This document shows, one piece after another, positions 57,078 through 64,000 of a DNA stretch of 64,000 bases; position 1 is the first letter of the stretch, and the number at the start of each line of letters is the position of its first letter. The translations under genes and the position numbers were made by a program. The DNA is from Linnemannia elongata (taxonomy: Eukaryota; Mortierellomycota; Mortierellomycetes; Mortierellales; Mortierellaceae). Under the pieces are notes generated by a model. The model was not told where the DNA came from. It saw nothing but the letters and a program-made list of their open reading frames with translations, and made no database searches. The stretch lies in the NCBI GenBank assembly GCA_036320915.1, contig JAXBDG010000005.1:2843857-2907856 (forward strand). Reading direction: 5' to 3'.

Positions 57078-58775
57078 TTACTCCTGGACCAGCTTACACT
57101 TCATGTCGTTCGTGCCTTTGGAGCGGACTATGCGTTCTGCAAGGAAGCTCATCTTTGGCACATGGTGGATTCTTACTTGGCCATTCCTTCCCCTATATTT
57201 TCCCCGCCACCTTTCCCACAGGTCACAGAGGGACTTGCCGGCTCTAACTCTGGTCCCACAGTCCATAATTATATGCCAGTACAAAGTCCCGCGAAACTCC
57301 TTTAGACCTGCTGCTGCAATGGTATATATGCGACCTGGCTCAAGGACATTGTAGCCGCTTCCAAAGGTAGATGAGTGCATATTCCGCATATACTTAACAT
57401 ACTGCCCATCATCAGGTCTGTGCTCCACAAGGACAGCTAATGGTGCACTCTCCTTGTGGTGTCGCCTCTTTGGCCATCTAATGCGGATGTTGTCCACAGG
57501 TACAATACCCATGTCGGCAAACTTATATACTTCGCGGTCGAACAGTGCGTATGAGGGGAACATACCCTTGGAACCACCTGGTACCAACGTTTTGGCCTTG
57601 CAGCCCGGCTCTCTCTCGTAGATCTTCTCCTTGGTGACCTCCACTGTACCATTCTCGCTAACTTTGGCCTCCACGTAGTAGATGGGACGGTCGTTGAACG
57701 AGTAGTTGGCAACCAGGTGCATGGCAAGCGGTGCTGAAACCTTGGACCACATATAGCCGTACTTCTTGCCGGTTGTGGAGTTCCACCAGTGGCAGTATGC
57801 AAAGACCTTGCTTCCAGGGATATACACCGCGACCATGGCCTTTATAAGCTCAGCACGTTCTATCCAGTGTTGCTCGTAGCTGTAGTCGAAGGTGGTGCAG
57901 CCGTCCAAAAGCCTACGCGCATCATCCATCCTATCTTGGTAGTCTGCCAGAGGGTGCAGCCTTGAGCCATAAAAGGTTAACTCCAGGCGTGAAAGGCCAT
58001 GATCCCTATGGCGCAATAGAGTCCTGGTGAACTTCTCATCTGGATTGGCAACTATATCCTCCATCCTTGAGCCAAGACTCTTTCGCACATCCGCGCTTTC
58101 GAGCATCTGGACCAGCTTGTTATAGACCTTGCACCTGATTTTTTGGGCATTGTCTGCAGATGCAAACCAGGTCACACAATGGTCACCCACACGTCCGCGA
58201 TCGTTGACTATCGTTGAAATGCCCTTAGCCTTCAAGTGCCTCTCCAAATAGGTCCGGGTTGATACATACCTGCAGTCATGGGTCATGTCGATGTCATGCA
58301 GGACAAGGTACCGCTTCCGGAGGACAGGCAGGATGGAAGCCATGGCCACTACCACCTTTTTGGCACGGCAGTGGTAGAGAGACACCTTGATAGAGACAAA
58401 TCCGGCAGAGTATGGTCCATTGCTGTTCTCCTGTGCATGTGCGGTTTGGATGTCAGCAGGGATATACTCATGGTCCAACAGAGTGCCACTATGCAACGAC
58501 TTGATGGAATCGTAAGGTAGATCCGCCTTGCCAAATGCCTCACGTAAGTCAGCCATATATTTGCCAATGGACTTACCCTTGCCCTTTTCATCGGCAGAGT
58601 TGACCGGAGCCCAAAAGACCATACTGTCACAGAACATCTTGGAGTACCGTGTGAACCCCTTGCGTTTGGTAGCTCCAAGACTACCAAGGGGATGTACACA
58701 TTTGCCAACGTCGGCAAGGTTCTGAGTGTACTTATTGAGGATCTCGTTGATGATAGCTTCCTTTGATCGTGACAT
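57078..58775 (-). CDS. Element B Rep-like protein (565 aa)
   Basis: Intact reference copy for the family. It starts MSRSKEAIINEILNKYT, with a TTTTTAAAAA box at 58795-58804, 20 bp upstream; an upstream in-frame ATG at 58847 would read through the box and is less likely. Core motifs: LHDIDMTHDCRYV, GDHCVTWF, IRCKVYNKLVQMLE, VRKSLGSRM, LSRLELTFYG, VFAYCHWWN, KKYGYMW, ANYSFNDRPIYYVEAKV, GMFPSYALFDREVY and KSLCDLWERWRGKYRG. It ends CKLVQE. Similarity to rolling-circle initiator folds is only motif-level (D-x-T-x-D, Y-x-K, R-x-E). It may act in element replication or end recognition with the transposase. Confidence 0.82.
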   Translation of the reverse strand: MSRSKEAIINEILNKYTQNLADVGKCVHPLGSLGATKRKGFTRYSKMFCDSMVFWAPVNSADEKGKGKSIGKYMADLREAFGKADLPYDSIKSLHSGTLLDHEYIPADIQTAHAQENSNGPYSAGFVSIKVSLYHCRAKKVVVAMASILPVLRKRYLVLHDIDMTHDCRYVSTRTYLERHLKAKGISTIVNDRGRVGDHCVTWFASADNAQKIRCKVYNKLVQMLESADVRKSLGSRMEDIVANPDEKFTRTLLRHRDHGLSRLELTFYGSRLHPLADYQDRMDDARRLLDGCTTFDYSYEQHWIERAELIKAMVAVYIPGSKVFAYCHWWNSTTGKKYGYMWSKVSAPLAMHLVANYSFNDRPIYYVEAKVSENGTVEVTKEKIYEREPGCKAKTLVPGGSKGMFPSYALFDREVYKFADMGIVPVDNIRIRWPKRRHHKESAPLAVLVEHRPDDGQYVKYMRNMHSSTFGSGYNVLEPGRIYTIAAAGLKEFRGTLYWHIIMDCGTRVRAGKSLCDLWERWRGKYRGRNGQVRIHHVPKMSFLAERIVRSKGTNDMKCKLVQE

Positions 58776-58809
58776 GTTGTTAATAGATTCTTGCTTTTTA
58801 AAAACTCCC

Positions 58810-59094
58810 TTAGGTGGCCTTTGGCTCAGTGCGCATAAGGTACTCACCGGCAGCTTCGTTGGTCAACAGTCCTTTCTCAGAGAGTTCACGTCGGATACCC
58901 TTGTATACCTTTTCCAGCATCGAGTATATAATATGTGGACACCAGGTTTCACCAAAGTCAGGAGGAGAGTTAGCGCGGTGAATATCCATGAATGCATCAA
59001 GGTACACATACATACAGGTCTCTAAGCGATGGTCCGTGATAAATTCGGCGACAACATCCTGTTGCAAAGATTTCTGTGTAAGTGGAATAGGCAT
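58810..59094 (-). CDS. Element B small protein (94 aa)
   Basis: Starts MPIPLTQKSLQQDVVAEFIT. It has the same DHRLE, YVYLDAF and AGEYLM blocks as in A and D. The stop lies just before the TTTTTAAAAA box that precedes the Rep-like gene. Unknown function; intact. Confidence 0.7.
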   Translation of the reverse strand: MPIPLTQKSLQQDVVAEFITDHRLETCMYVYLDAFMDIHRANSPPDFGETWCPHIIYSMLEKVYKGIRRELSEKGLLTNEAAGEYLMRTEPKAT

Positions 59095-59222
59095 TGTTGT
59101 TGTCTTTGGGGCACCTGGTCTACCATACCGCTGATTTGTCATTCCTTACCTGTACATCACGCATATACCATAGGTCATCGGCAATGGATAACGCCAAAGG
59201 GGGGTCGAGGGCATCAGCCAGA
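59095..59222 (-). repeat. Partial right terminal repeat of element B
   Basis: The inner about 120 bp of the repeat (toward the small ORF) are present, up to gagggcatcagccaga. The outer part is missing, and element A's GGGAGTC starts at 59223. A short GAG microhomology lies at the join. Confidence 0.8.
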
Positions 59223-59534
59223 GGGAGTCATCCGGGACTAGTATAGATAGGCGCTTCAAGGTGTGTGAGAGTATGCTGCATAGATTACCATATGTTTTAA
59301 AAAGGCGGTACCGGGGATGGATGAGTTTAGGATAGAGGGGAGCGTACAGTAGTTCTAGGTAAAAGAAGTAGGCTCTGGGAGGTTGTGCTGCATGAAAGAC
59401 CTCGAAGGGGGGGTTGTAGCTTTACTCTGGCTGATGCCCTCAACCCCCCTTTGGTGTTATCCATTGCCGATGACCTACGGTATATGCATGATGTAAAGGT
59501 AACGAATGACAAATCGGCGGTATGGTAGACAAGG
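59223..59534 (+). repeat. Left terminal inverted repeat of element A
   Basis: Pairs with 63351-63660 with only a few differences (for example ttctaggtaaaag versus ttcggggtaaag). Confidence 0.93.
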
Positions 59535-59553
59535 TGCCCCAAAGAAAACAACA

Positions 59554-59835
59554 ATGCCTATTCCGCTTACACATAAATCTTTGCAACAGGATGTCGTCGC
59601 TGAATTTATTACGGACCATCGCTTAGAGACCTGTATGTATGTGTACCTTGATGCATTCGTGGATATTCACCGCGCTAAATCTCCTGACTTTGGTGAAACC
59701 TGGTGTCCACATACTATCTACTCGATGTTGGAAAAGGTATACAAGGGTATCCGACGTGAACTCTCTGAGAAAGGACTGTTGACCAACGAAGCTGCTGGTG
59801 AGTACCTTATGCGCACTGAGTTGAAGGCCACCTAA
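59554..59835 (+). CDS. Element A small protein (93 aa)
   Basis: Starts MPIPLTHKSLQQDVVAEFIT. It shares the conserved blocks of the B and D copies and ends TELKAT. A longer in-frame start at 59506 lies within the terminal repeat and is absent from the D alignment, so the inner ATG is preferred. Unknown function. Confidence 0.68.
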   Translation: MPIPLTHKSLQQDVVAEFITDHRLETCMYVYLDAFVDIHRAKSPDFGETWCPHTIYSMLEKVYKGIRRELSEKGLLTNEAAGEYLMRTELKAT

Positions 59836-59869
59836 GGGAGTTTTTAAAAAGCAAGAATCTATTAACAAC

Positions 59870-61516
59870 ATGTCACGGTCAAAGGAAGCTATCATCAACG
59901 AGATCCTCAATAAGTACACGCACAACCTTGCCGACGTTGGCAAATGTGTACATCCCCTTGGTCGTCTTGGAGGTACCAAACGCAAGGGGTTCACACGGTT
60001 CTCCAAGATGTTCTGTGATAGTATGGTTTTTTGGGCTCCGGTCAACTATGCCGATGAAAAGGTCAAGGGCAAGTCCATTGGCAAATATATGGCTGACTTA
60101 CGTGAGGCATTTGGCAAGGCGGATCTACCTTACGATTCCATCAAGTCGCTGCATAGTGGCACTCTGTTGGACGAAGAGTATATCCCTGCTGACATCCAAA
60201 CCGCACATGCACAAGAGCACAGCAATGGACCATACTCTGCCGGATTTGTCTCTATCAAGGTGTCTCTATACCACTGCCGTGCCAAAAAGGTGGTAATGGC
60301 CATGGCTGTCATCCTGCCTATCCTTCGGAAGCGGTACCTTGTCCTGCATGACATCGACATGACCCATGACTGCAGGTATGTATCAACTCGGACCTATTTG
60401 GAGAGGCACTTGAAGGCTAAGGGCATTTCAACGATAGTCAACGATCGCGGACGGGTGGGTGACCACTGTGTGACCTGGTTTGCATCTGCAGACAATGCCC
60501 AAAATATCAGGTGCAAGGTCTATAACAAGCTGGTCCAGATGCTCGAAAGCGCGGATGTGCGAAAGAGTCTCGGTTCAAGGATGGAGGATATAGTTGCCAA
60601 TCCAGATGAGAAGTTCACCAGGACTCTATTGCGCCATAGGGATCATGGCCTTTCACGGCTGGAGCTAACCTTTTATGGCTCAAGGCTGCACCCTTTGGCG
60701 GTATACCAAGATAAGATGGATGATGCGCGTAGGCTTTTGGACGGCTGCACCACGTTTGACTACAGCTATGAACAGCACTGGATAGAACGTGCTGAGCTTA
60801 TAAAGGCCATGGTCGCGGTGTATATCCCTGGAAGCAAGGTCTTTGCATACTGCCACTGGTGGAACTCTACAACCCGCAAGAAGTACGGTTATATGTGGTC
60901 CAAAGTTTCAGCACCGCTTGCCATGCACCTGGTTGCCAACTACTCGTTCAACGACCGTCCCATCTACTATGTGGAGGCCAAAGTTAGCGAGAATGGTACA
61001 GTGGAGGTCACCAAGGAGAAGATGTATGAGAGAGAGCCAGGCTGCAAGGCCAAAACATTGGTACCAGGTGGTTCCAAGGGTATGTTCCCCTCATACGCAC
61101 TGTTCGACCGCGAAGTATATAAGTTTGCCGACATGGGTATTGTATCTGTGGACAACATCCGCATTGGATGGCCAAAGAGGCGACACCACAAGGAGAGTGC
61201 ACCCTTAGCTGTCCTTGTGGAGCGCAGATCCGATGATGGGCAGTATGTTAAGCATATGCAGAGTATACATTCATCCGCCTTTGGAACCGGCTACAATGTG
61301 CTTGAGCCAGGTCGCATATATACCATTGCAGCAGCAGGCTTAAAGAAGTTTCGCGGGACTTTGTACTGGCATATAATTATGGACTGTGGTACCAGAGTTA
61401 GAGCCGGTAAGTCCCTCTGTAACCTGTGGGAAAGGTGGCGGGGAAAATATAGGGGAACGAATGGCCAAGTAAGAATCCACCATGGCGACCATCCAAGCAT
61501 AAGATATACAGCATAG
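59870..61516 (+). CDS. Element A Rep-like protein with altered C terminus (548 aa)
   Basis: Nearly identical to the element B protein from MSRSKEAIINEILNKYT through RGKYRGTNGQVRIHH. There a 494-bp insertion replaces the last about 30 residues with GDHPSIRYTA and a stop. The natural end of the gene (coding ...MTFLAERIVRSKGTNDMKCK) resumes at 61979-62064. The lost tail contains basic residues conserved in B, C and D, so activity may be reduced. A TTTTTAAAAA box at 59841-59850 precedes the start. Confidence 0.8.
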   Translation: MSRSKEAIINEILNKYTHNLADVGKCVHPLGRLGGTKRKGFTRFSKMFCDSMVFWAPVNYADEKVKGKSIGKYMADLREAFGKADLPYDSIKSLHSGTLLDEEYIPADIQTAHAQEHSNGPYSAGFVSIKVSLYHCRAKKVVMAMAVILPILRKRYLVLHDIDMTHDCRYVSTRTYLERHLKAKGISTIVNDRGRVGDHCVTWFASADNAQNIRCKVYNKLVQMLESADVRKSLGSRMEDIVANPDEKFTRTLLRHRDHGLSRLELTFYGSRLHPLAVYQDKMDDARRLLDGCTTFDYSYEQHWIERAELIKAMVAVYIPGSKVFAYCHWWNSTTRKKYGYMWSKVSAPLAMHLVANYSFNDRPIYYVEAKVSENGTVEVTKEKMYEREPGCKAKTLVPGGSKGMFPSYALFDREVYKFADMGIVSVDNIRIGWPKRRHHKESAPLAVLVERRSDDGQYVKHMQSIHSSAFGTGYNVLEPGRIYTIAAAGLKKFRGTLYWHIIMDCGTRVRAGKSLCNLWERWRGKYRGTNGQVRIHHGDHPSIRYTA

Positions 61517-61978
61517 ACTTTTAAAAACAAGGAATATACCTTGCGCATTAGCTTCCACTTGTATTTATCACCTGGTTCTAATCTCCAAGTACAAGTTACA
61601 TGCAGAGCACCTGCACCAAACTTTTATACTCTAGCCTGTCGATGATATTACATTGCGAATAATCTGCTCATGTTTCGTTGCTTCACGTCTTGAATGTCAG
61701 CAATTAGAAATAAATGTTGCTTCATACTCTTGAAGGCTACACACAAGATGTAGACCACCCGTGATCTTTCCACCGACAGTCCACGATGCCTTCCACTGTG
61801 ATAACATGGAGAACGAACAGAGATTTCGTGTGGACATCATATAGTCTCAACAGGGATTGCTATAGTATACCTGCTCACCATGACTTGATTCCACCATGAA
61901 TCCTGCTTGTTGATGACCTTGATGTTTTTAAAAATATACAAGATATGCAATAGTATGAGCTAGCCTAAAATATTCCCC
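61485..61978. mobile_element. 494-bp insertion in element A Rep-like gene
   Basis: Flanked by a direct CATG (61481-61484 and 61979-61982) that looks like a 4-bp target duplication. Without it the coding sequence reads as in element B. The ends are GCGACCATCC and TATTCCCC, with no evident inverted repeats. It carries TTTTTAAAAA-type boxes near both ends (61519-61527 and 61925-61934). The right 301 bp recur at 55106-55406. No substantial ORF is visible. Nature unknown, possibly a small non-autonomous element. Confidence 0.75.
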
Positions 61979-62117
61979 CATGTGCCAAAGATGACCTTCC
62001 TTGCAGAACGCATAGTCCGCTCCAAAGGCACGAACGACATGAAGTGTAAGCTGGTCCAGGAGTAACGTAAGGTAAGGTTTTTAAAAACTTGGTACATGCT
62101 GCCACAAAAATCAGGCC

Positions 62118-63326
62118 CTACAGTTCCTCGTCATCCTCCGACATGTCCATTCCCAAGAACGCGTTCTGGAGTTCCTGTAGTTCAGATCCATTCTGTAGCC
62201 TATTTTGGACAGTCTCTACTTCGGAGTTCTGCAGGACAGGCTTATTGGTGGTTGGATAGTCGAATCCATCCTCGATCCATTCCATATGGTGGGGTAGTAT
62301 ATCCAGGCTGAGGTTGTTGGACATATTACGTACATTTAGCAGCAGAAAGCACAACCGCAACATCATGTTAACCTCCCTCTTGTCGGTGGTACGGATGGCG
62401 TCTTTATGGTTGAACTTGGCAAAGGTGGATCCGAGCTCACCAAAGGTATTTTCAACCATAGACCTGAATCCTCCGAACATCGTATTAAAGGTAGCCTCAT
62501 CCTCATCCAAGGGCTGTCCAGTGCGCTTACGTATGGGAAAACAAAAGTTGCGAATATCCAGGGTGTCCTCTTTCTCCAGGAGCTTGGGTATATGCTGTGG
62601 GTATCCACCGTCAAGGCCAATGCAGTCCACCTCATGAATCCTTTTGGCCACACCCATGTCAACCAGCATGGTACCATCGTTGTGTTTCTTACATGACTCG
62701 GACTTGGACACAAAGACCACCATGTTGTTGACGTCTATGCATACTTGTGTGCGGAGGCCTGACTTCCTGAACTTAAAGCTGTACATCTCCGACTTTAACT
62801 CCCCGTAGGTTGCCCGTGTGTCATGGCCATCCAGCAGCAGTGTTACATGCTTGAACATCTTTGGGTTACTCCATCTGGCTGATCGCATGCGTATCTCTGG
62901 GGTGGAAAACATGGTTGAGAAGCACCTTGCCATTTCCTTGTTGAACAGGCTCCTTTCCTCCTTGAAGAACATGCGAAAGATCTCGTAGAAGGATGACCGG
63001 GGCATGAACACCGACATGGACTCCATGGATTCTCCAGAGACAAAAAAGTATAAGAAGGCAATACCCTTTTCAAGTGCCTTATACGGACCGGGGAAGTATA
63101 CTTTACTCCACAGGACCGTCAGGAAGAAGTACACCGCAACAGCCCCCAGCTTGGACATAACGGCTAATTTCATGTGACGCATACCCTTGATGACCTTGAA
63201 CTCAGACCGGTGTGCCCTACGAGTTTTTGGGTACATTGGCCAGGGATCATCCAAGAAGGTCCACTCCTCCTGAATAATCGCCCTGAACAAATCTTGAAGT
63301 TTTTCGGGAACGTTGCCGCTTGACAT
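62118..63326 (-). CDS. Element A DDE transposase (402 aa)
   Basis: Virtually identical to the element B enzyme. The start is at MSSGNVPEKLQDLFRAI; the frame is open to 63371. Catalytic candidates LLLDGHDTRA, LDGGYPQHIP and MVENTFGEL are all present, and it ends with SEDDEEL. It is convergent with the Rep-like gene; a TTTTTAAAAA box at 62078-62087 lies just beyond the stop. Confidence 0.88.
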   Translation of the reverse strand: MSSGNVPEKLQDLFRAIIQEEWTFLDDPWPMYPKTRRAHRSEFKVIKGMRHMKLAVMSKLGAVAVYFFLTVLWSKVYFPGPYKALEKGIAFLYFFVSGESMESMSVFMPRSSFYEIFRMFFKEERSLFNKEMARCFSTMFSTPEIRMRSARWSNPKMFKHVTLLLDGHDTRATYGELKSEMYSFKFRKSGLRTQVCIDVNNMVVFVSKSESCKKHNDGTMLVDMGVAKRIHEVDCIGLDGGYPQHIPKLLEKEDTLDIRNFCFPIRKRTGQPLDEDEATFNTMFGGFRSMVENTFGELGSTFAKFNHKDAIRTTDKREVNMMLRLCFLLLNVRNMSNNLSLDILPHHMEWIEDGFDYPTTNKPVLQNSEVETVQNRLQNGSELQELQNAFLGMDMSEDDEEL

Positions 63327-63350
63327 ATTTGTTTTGTATATCCTGTACTT

Positions 63351-63660
63351 ACCTGGTCTACCATACCGCATTTGTCATTCGTTACCTTTACATCATGCAT
63401 ATACCGTAGGTCATCGGCAATGGATAACACCAAAGGGGGGTTGAGGGCATCAGCCAGAGTAAATCTACAACCCCCCCTTCGAGGTCTTTCATGCAGCACA
63501 ACCTCCCAGAGCCTACTTCTTTACCCCGAACTACTGTACGCTCCCCTCTATCCTAAACTCATCCATCCCCGGTACCGCCTTTTTAAAACATATGGTAATC
63601 TATGCAGCATACTCTCACACACCTTGAAGCGCCTATCTATACTAGTCCCGGATGACTCCC
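63351..63660 (-). repeat. Right terminal inverted repeat of element A
   Basis: Reverse complement of the left repeat, ending ...CTAGTCCCGGATGACTCCC at 63660. Confidence 0.93.
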
Positions 63661-63698
63661 AGAGATGGGAAACATTGGGAACTTGTAAGTTTTATGAG

Positions 63699-64000
63699 GT
63701 TTTTTAGGGTTTTTAAGGGTTTTTTAGGGTTTTTTAGGGTTTTTTAGGGTTTTTTAGGGTTTTTTAGGGTTTTTTAGGGTTTTTTAGGGTTTTTTAGGGT
63801 TTTTAGGGTTTTTTAGGGTTTTTTAGGGTTTTTTAGGGTTTTTTAGGGTTTTTTAGGGTTTTTTAGGGTTTTTTAGGGTTTTTTAGGGTTTTTTAGGGTT
63901 TTTTAGGGTTTTTTTAGGGTTTTTTAGGGTTTTTAGGGTTTTTAGGGTTTTTTAGGGTTTTTTAGGGTTTTTTAGGGTTTTTTAGGGTTTTTTTAGGGTT
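63699..64000 (+). repeat. Telomere array with TTTTTTAGGG-type unit
   Basis: About 30 tandem units run to the end of the window with the G-rich strand 5' to 3' outward, as expected for a right chromosome end. The main unit is TTTTTTAGGG (six T); units with five or seven T occur, and one early unit reads tttttaaggg. No canonical six-base TTAGGG arrays are present. The 38 bp between element A and the array (agagatgggaaacattggg...) are partly degenerate telomere-like sequence. Confidence 0.95.

Larger units (their letters stand above)
55424..59222. mobile_element. Element B: Rep/DDE transposon with all three genes intact
   Basis: Left terminal repeat, DDE transposase (plus), convergent Rep-like gene (minus), small ORF (minus), then a partial right repeat. 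That repeat runs only from its inner edge to ...gggcatcagccaga, where element A begins. About 190 bp of the outer right repeat are lost. All three reading frames are open. Confidence 0.9.
59223..63660. mobile_element. Element A: full-length Rep/DDE transposon next to the telomere (4.44 kb)
   Basis: Both ends are present as about 310-bp inverted repeats (59223-59534 and 63351-63660), starting GGGAGTCATCCGGGACTAG. The contents are a small ORF and Rep-like gene on plus and a transposase on minus. A possible 3-bp target duplication AGA flanks it (59220-59222 and 63661-63663), the size expected for Harbinger-type transposases, but the left flank is itself truncated element B. The Rep-like gene is interrupted near its end by a 494-bp insert. 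The telomere array starts about 40 bp further on. Confidence 0.92.

Noticed and set aside
63699..64000. Terminal array considered as an ordinary satellite
   Set aside because: Position at the window end, G-rich strand orientation and AGGG core all fit a telomere.

Overview
The window is one end of a fungal chromosome. It has short introns, LIM/C1/RhoGAP and LAM-type sterol-transfer proteins, an F-box/LRR protein built on 28-residue repeats, and 25S-type rRNA homology. Together these suggest an early-diverging fungus, most likely Mortierellaceae (Mortierellomycota); the lineage is inferred from gene style, not proved. The right end runs into a telomere array with an unusual unit, TTTTTTAGGG, on the G-rich strand pointing outward.

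Positions 1-30.6 kb are ordinary euchromatin with intron-containing housekeeping genes: the last exon of UDP-glucose 4-epimerase; fumarylacetoacetase; a small two-TM protein; GPI1 (GPI-anchor GlcNAc transferase subunit); an Sfp1-like zinc-finger factor; a LIM-LIM-C1-RhoGAP protein; a 4.5-kb purine/pyrimidine-asymmetric gene-free gap; a GRAM-VASt (LAM/Aster) sterol-transfer protein; a DBP2/DDX5 DEAD-box helicase with a 0.93-kb 3'-proximal intron; and a MAK/RCK-family kinase followed by a decayed partial copy of its first exon.

From about 31 kb to the telomere the sequence is a nested mobile-element graveyard and nursery. An old Rep-like pseudogene (32.3-44.1 kb) is split by a head-to-tail trio of Helitron-like elements. 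One of these carries a young, intact Ty3/Gypsy chromovirus with identical 244-bp LTRs. An F-box/LRR gene, a degenerate 3' fragment of the 28S rRNA gene and a decayed DDE transposase follow.

From 48.2 to 63.66 kb there are four tandem or nested copies (C, D, B, A) of what looks like an undescribed DNA transposon. It is about 4.1-4.4 kb with 310-350-bp terminal inverted repeats. It encodes a small about 90-aa protein, a 563-565-aa protein with weak resemblance to rolling-circle replication initiators, and a convergent about 400-aa Harbinger-like DDE transposase. A palindromic TTTTTAAAAA box punctuates the gene borders. Two subfamilies (A/B/C and D) keep the same architecture despite strongly diverged sequence. 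Element A ends only about 40 bp from the telomere repeats.
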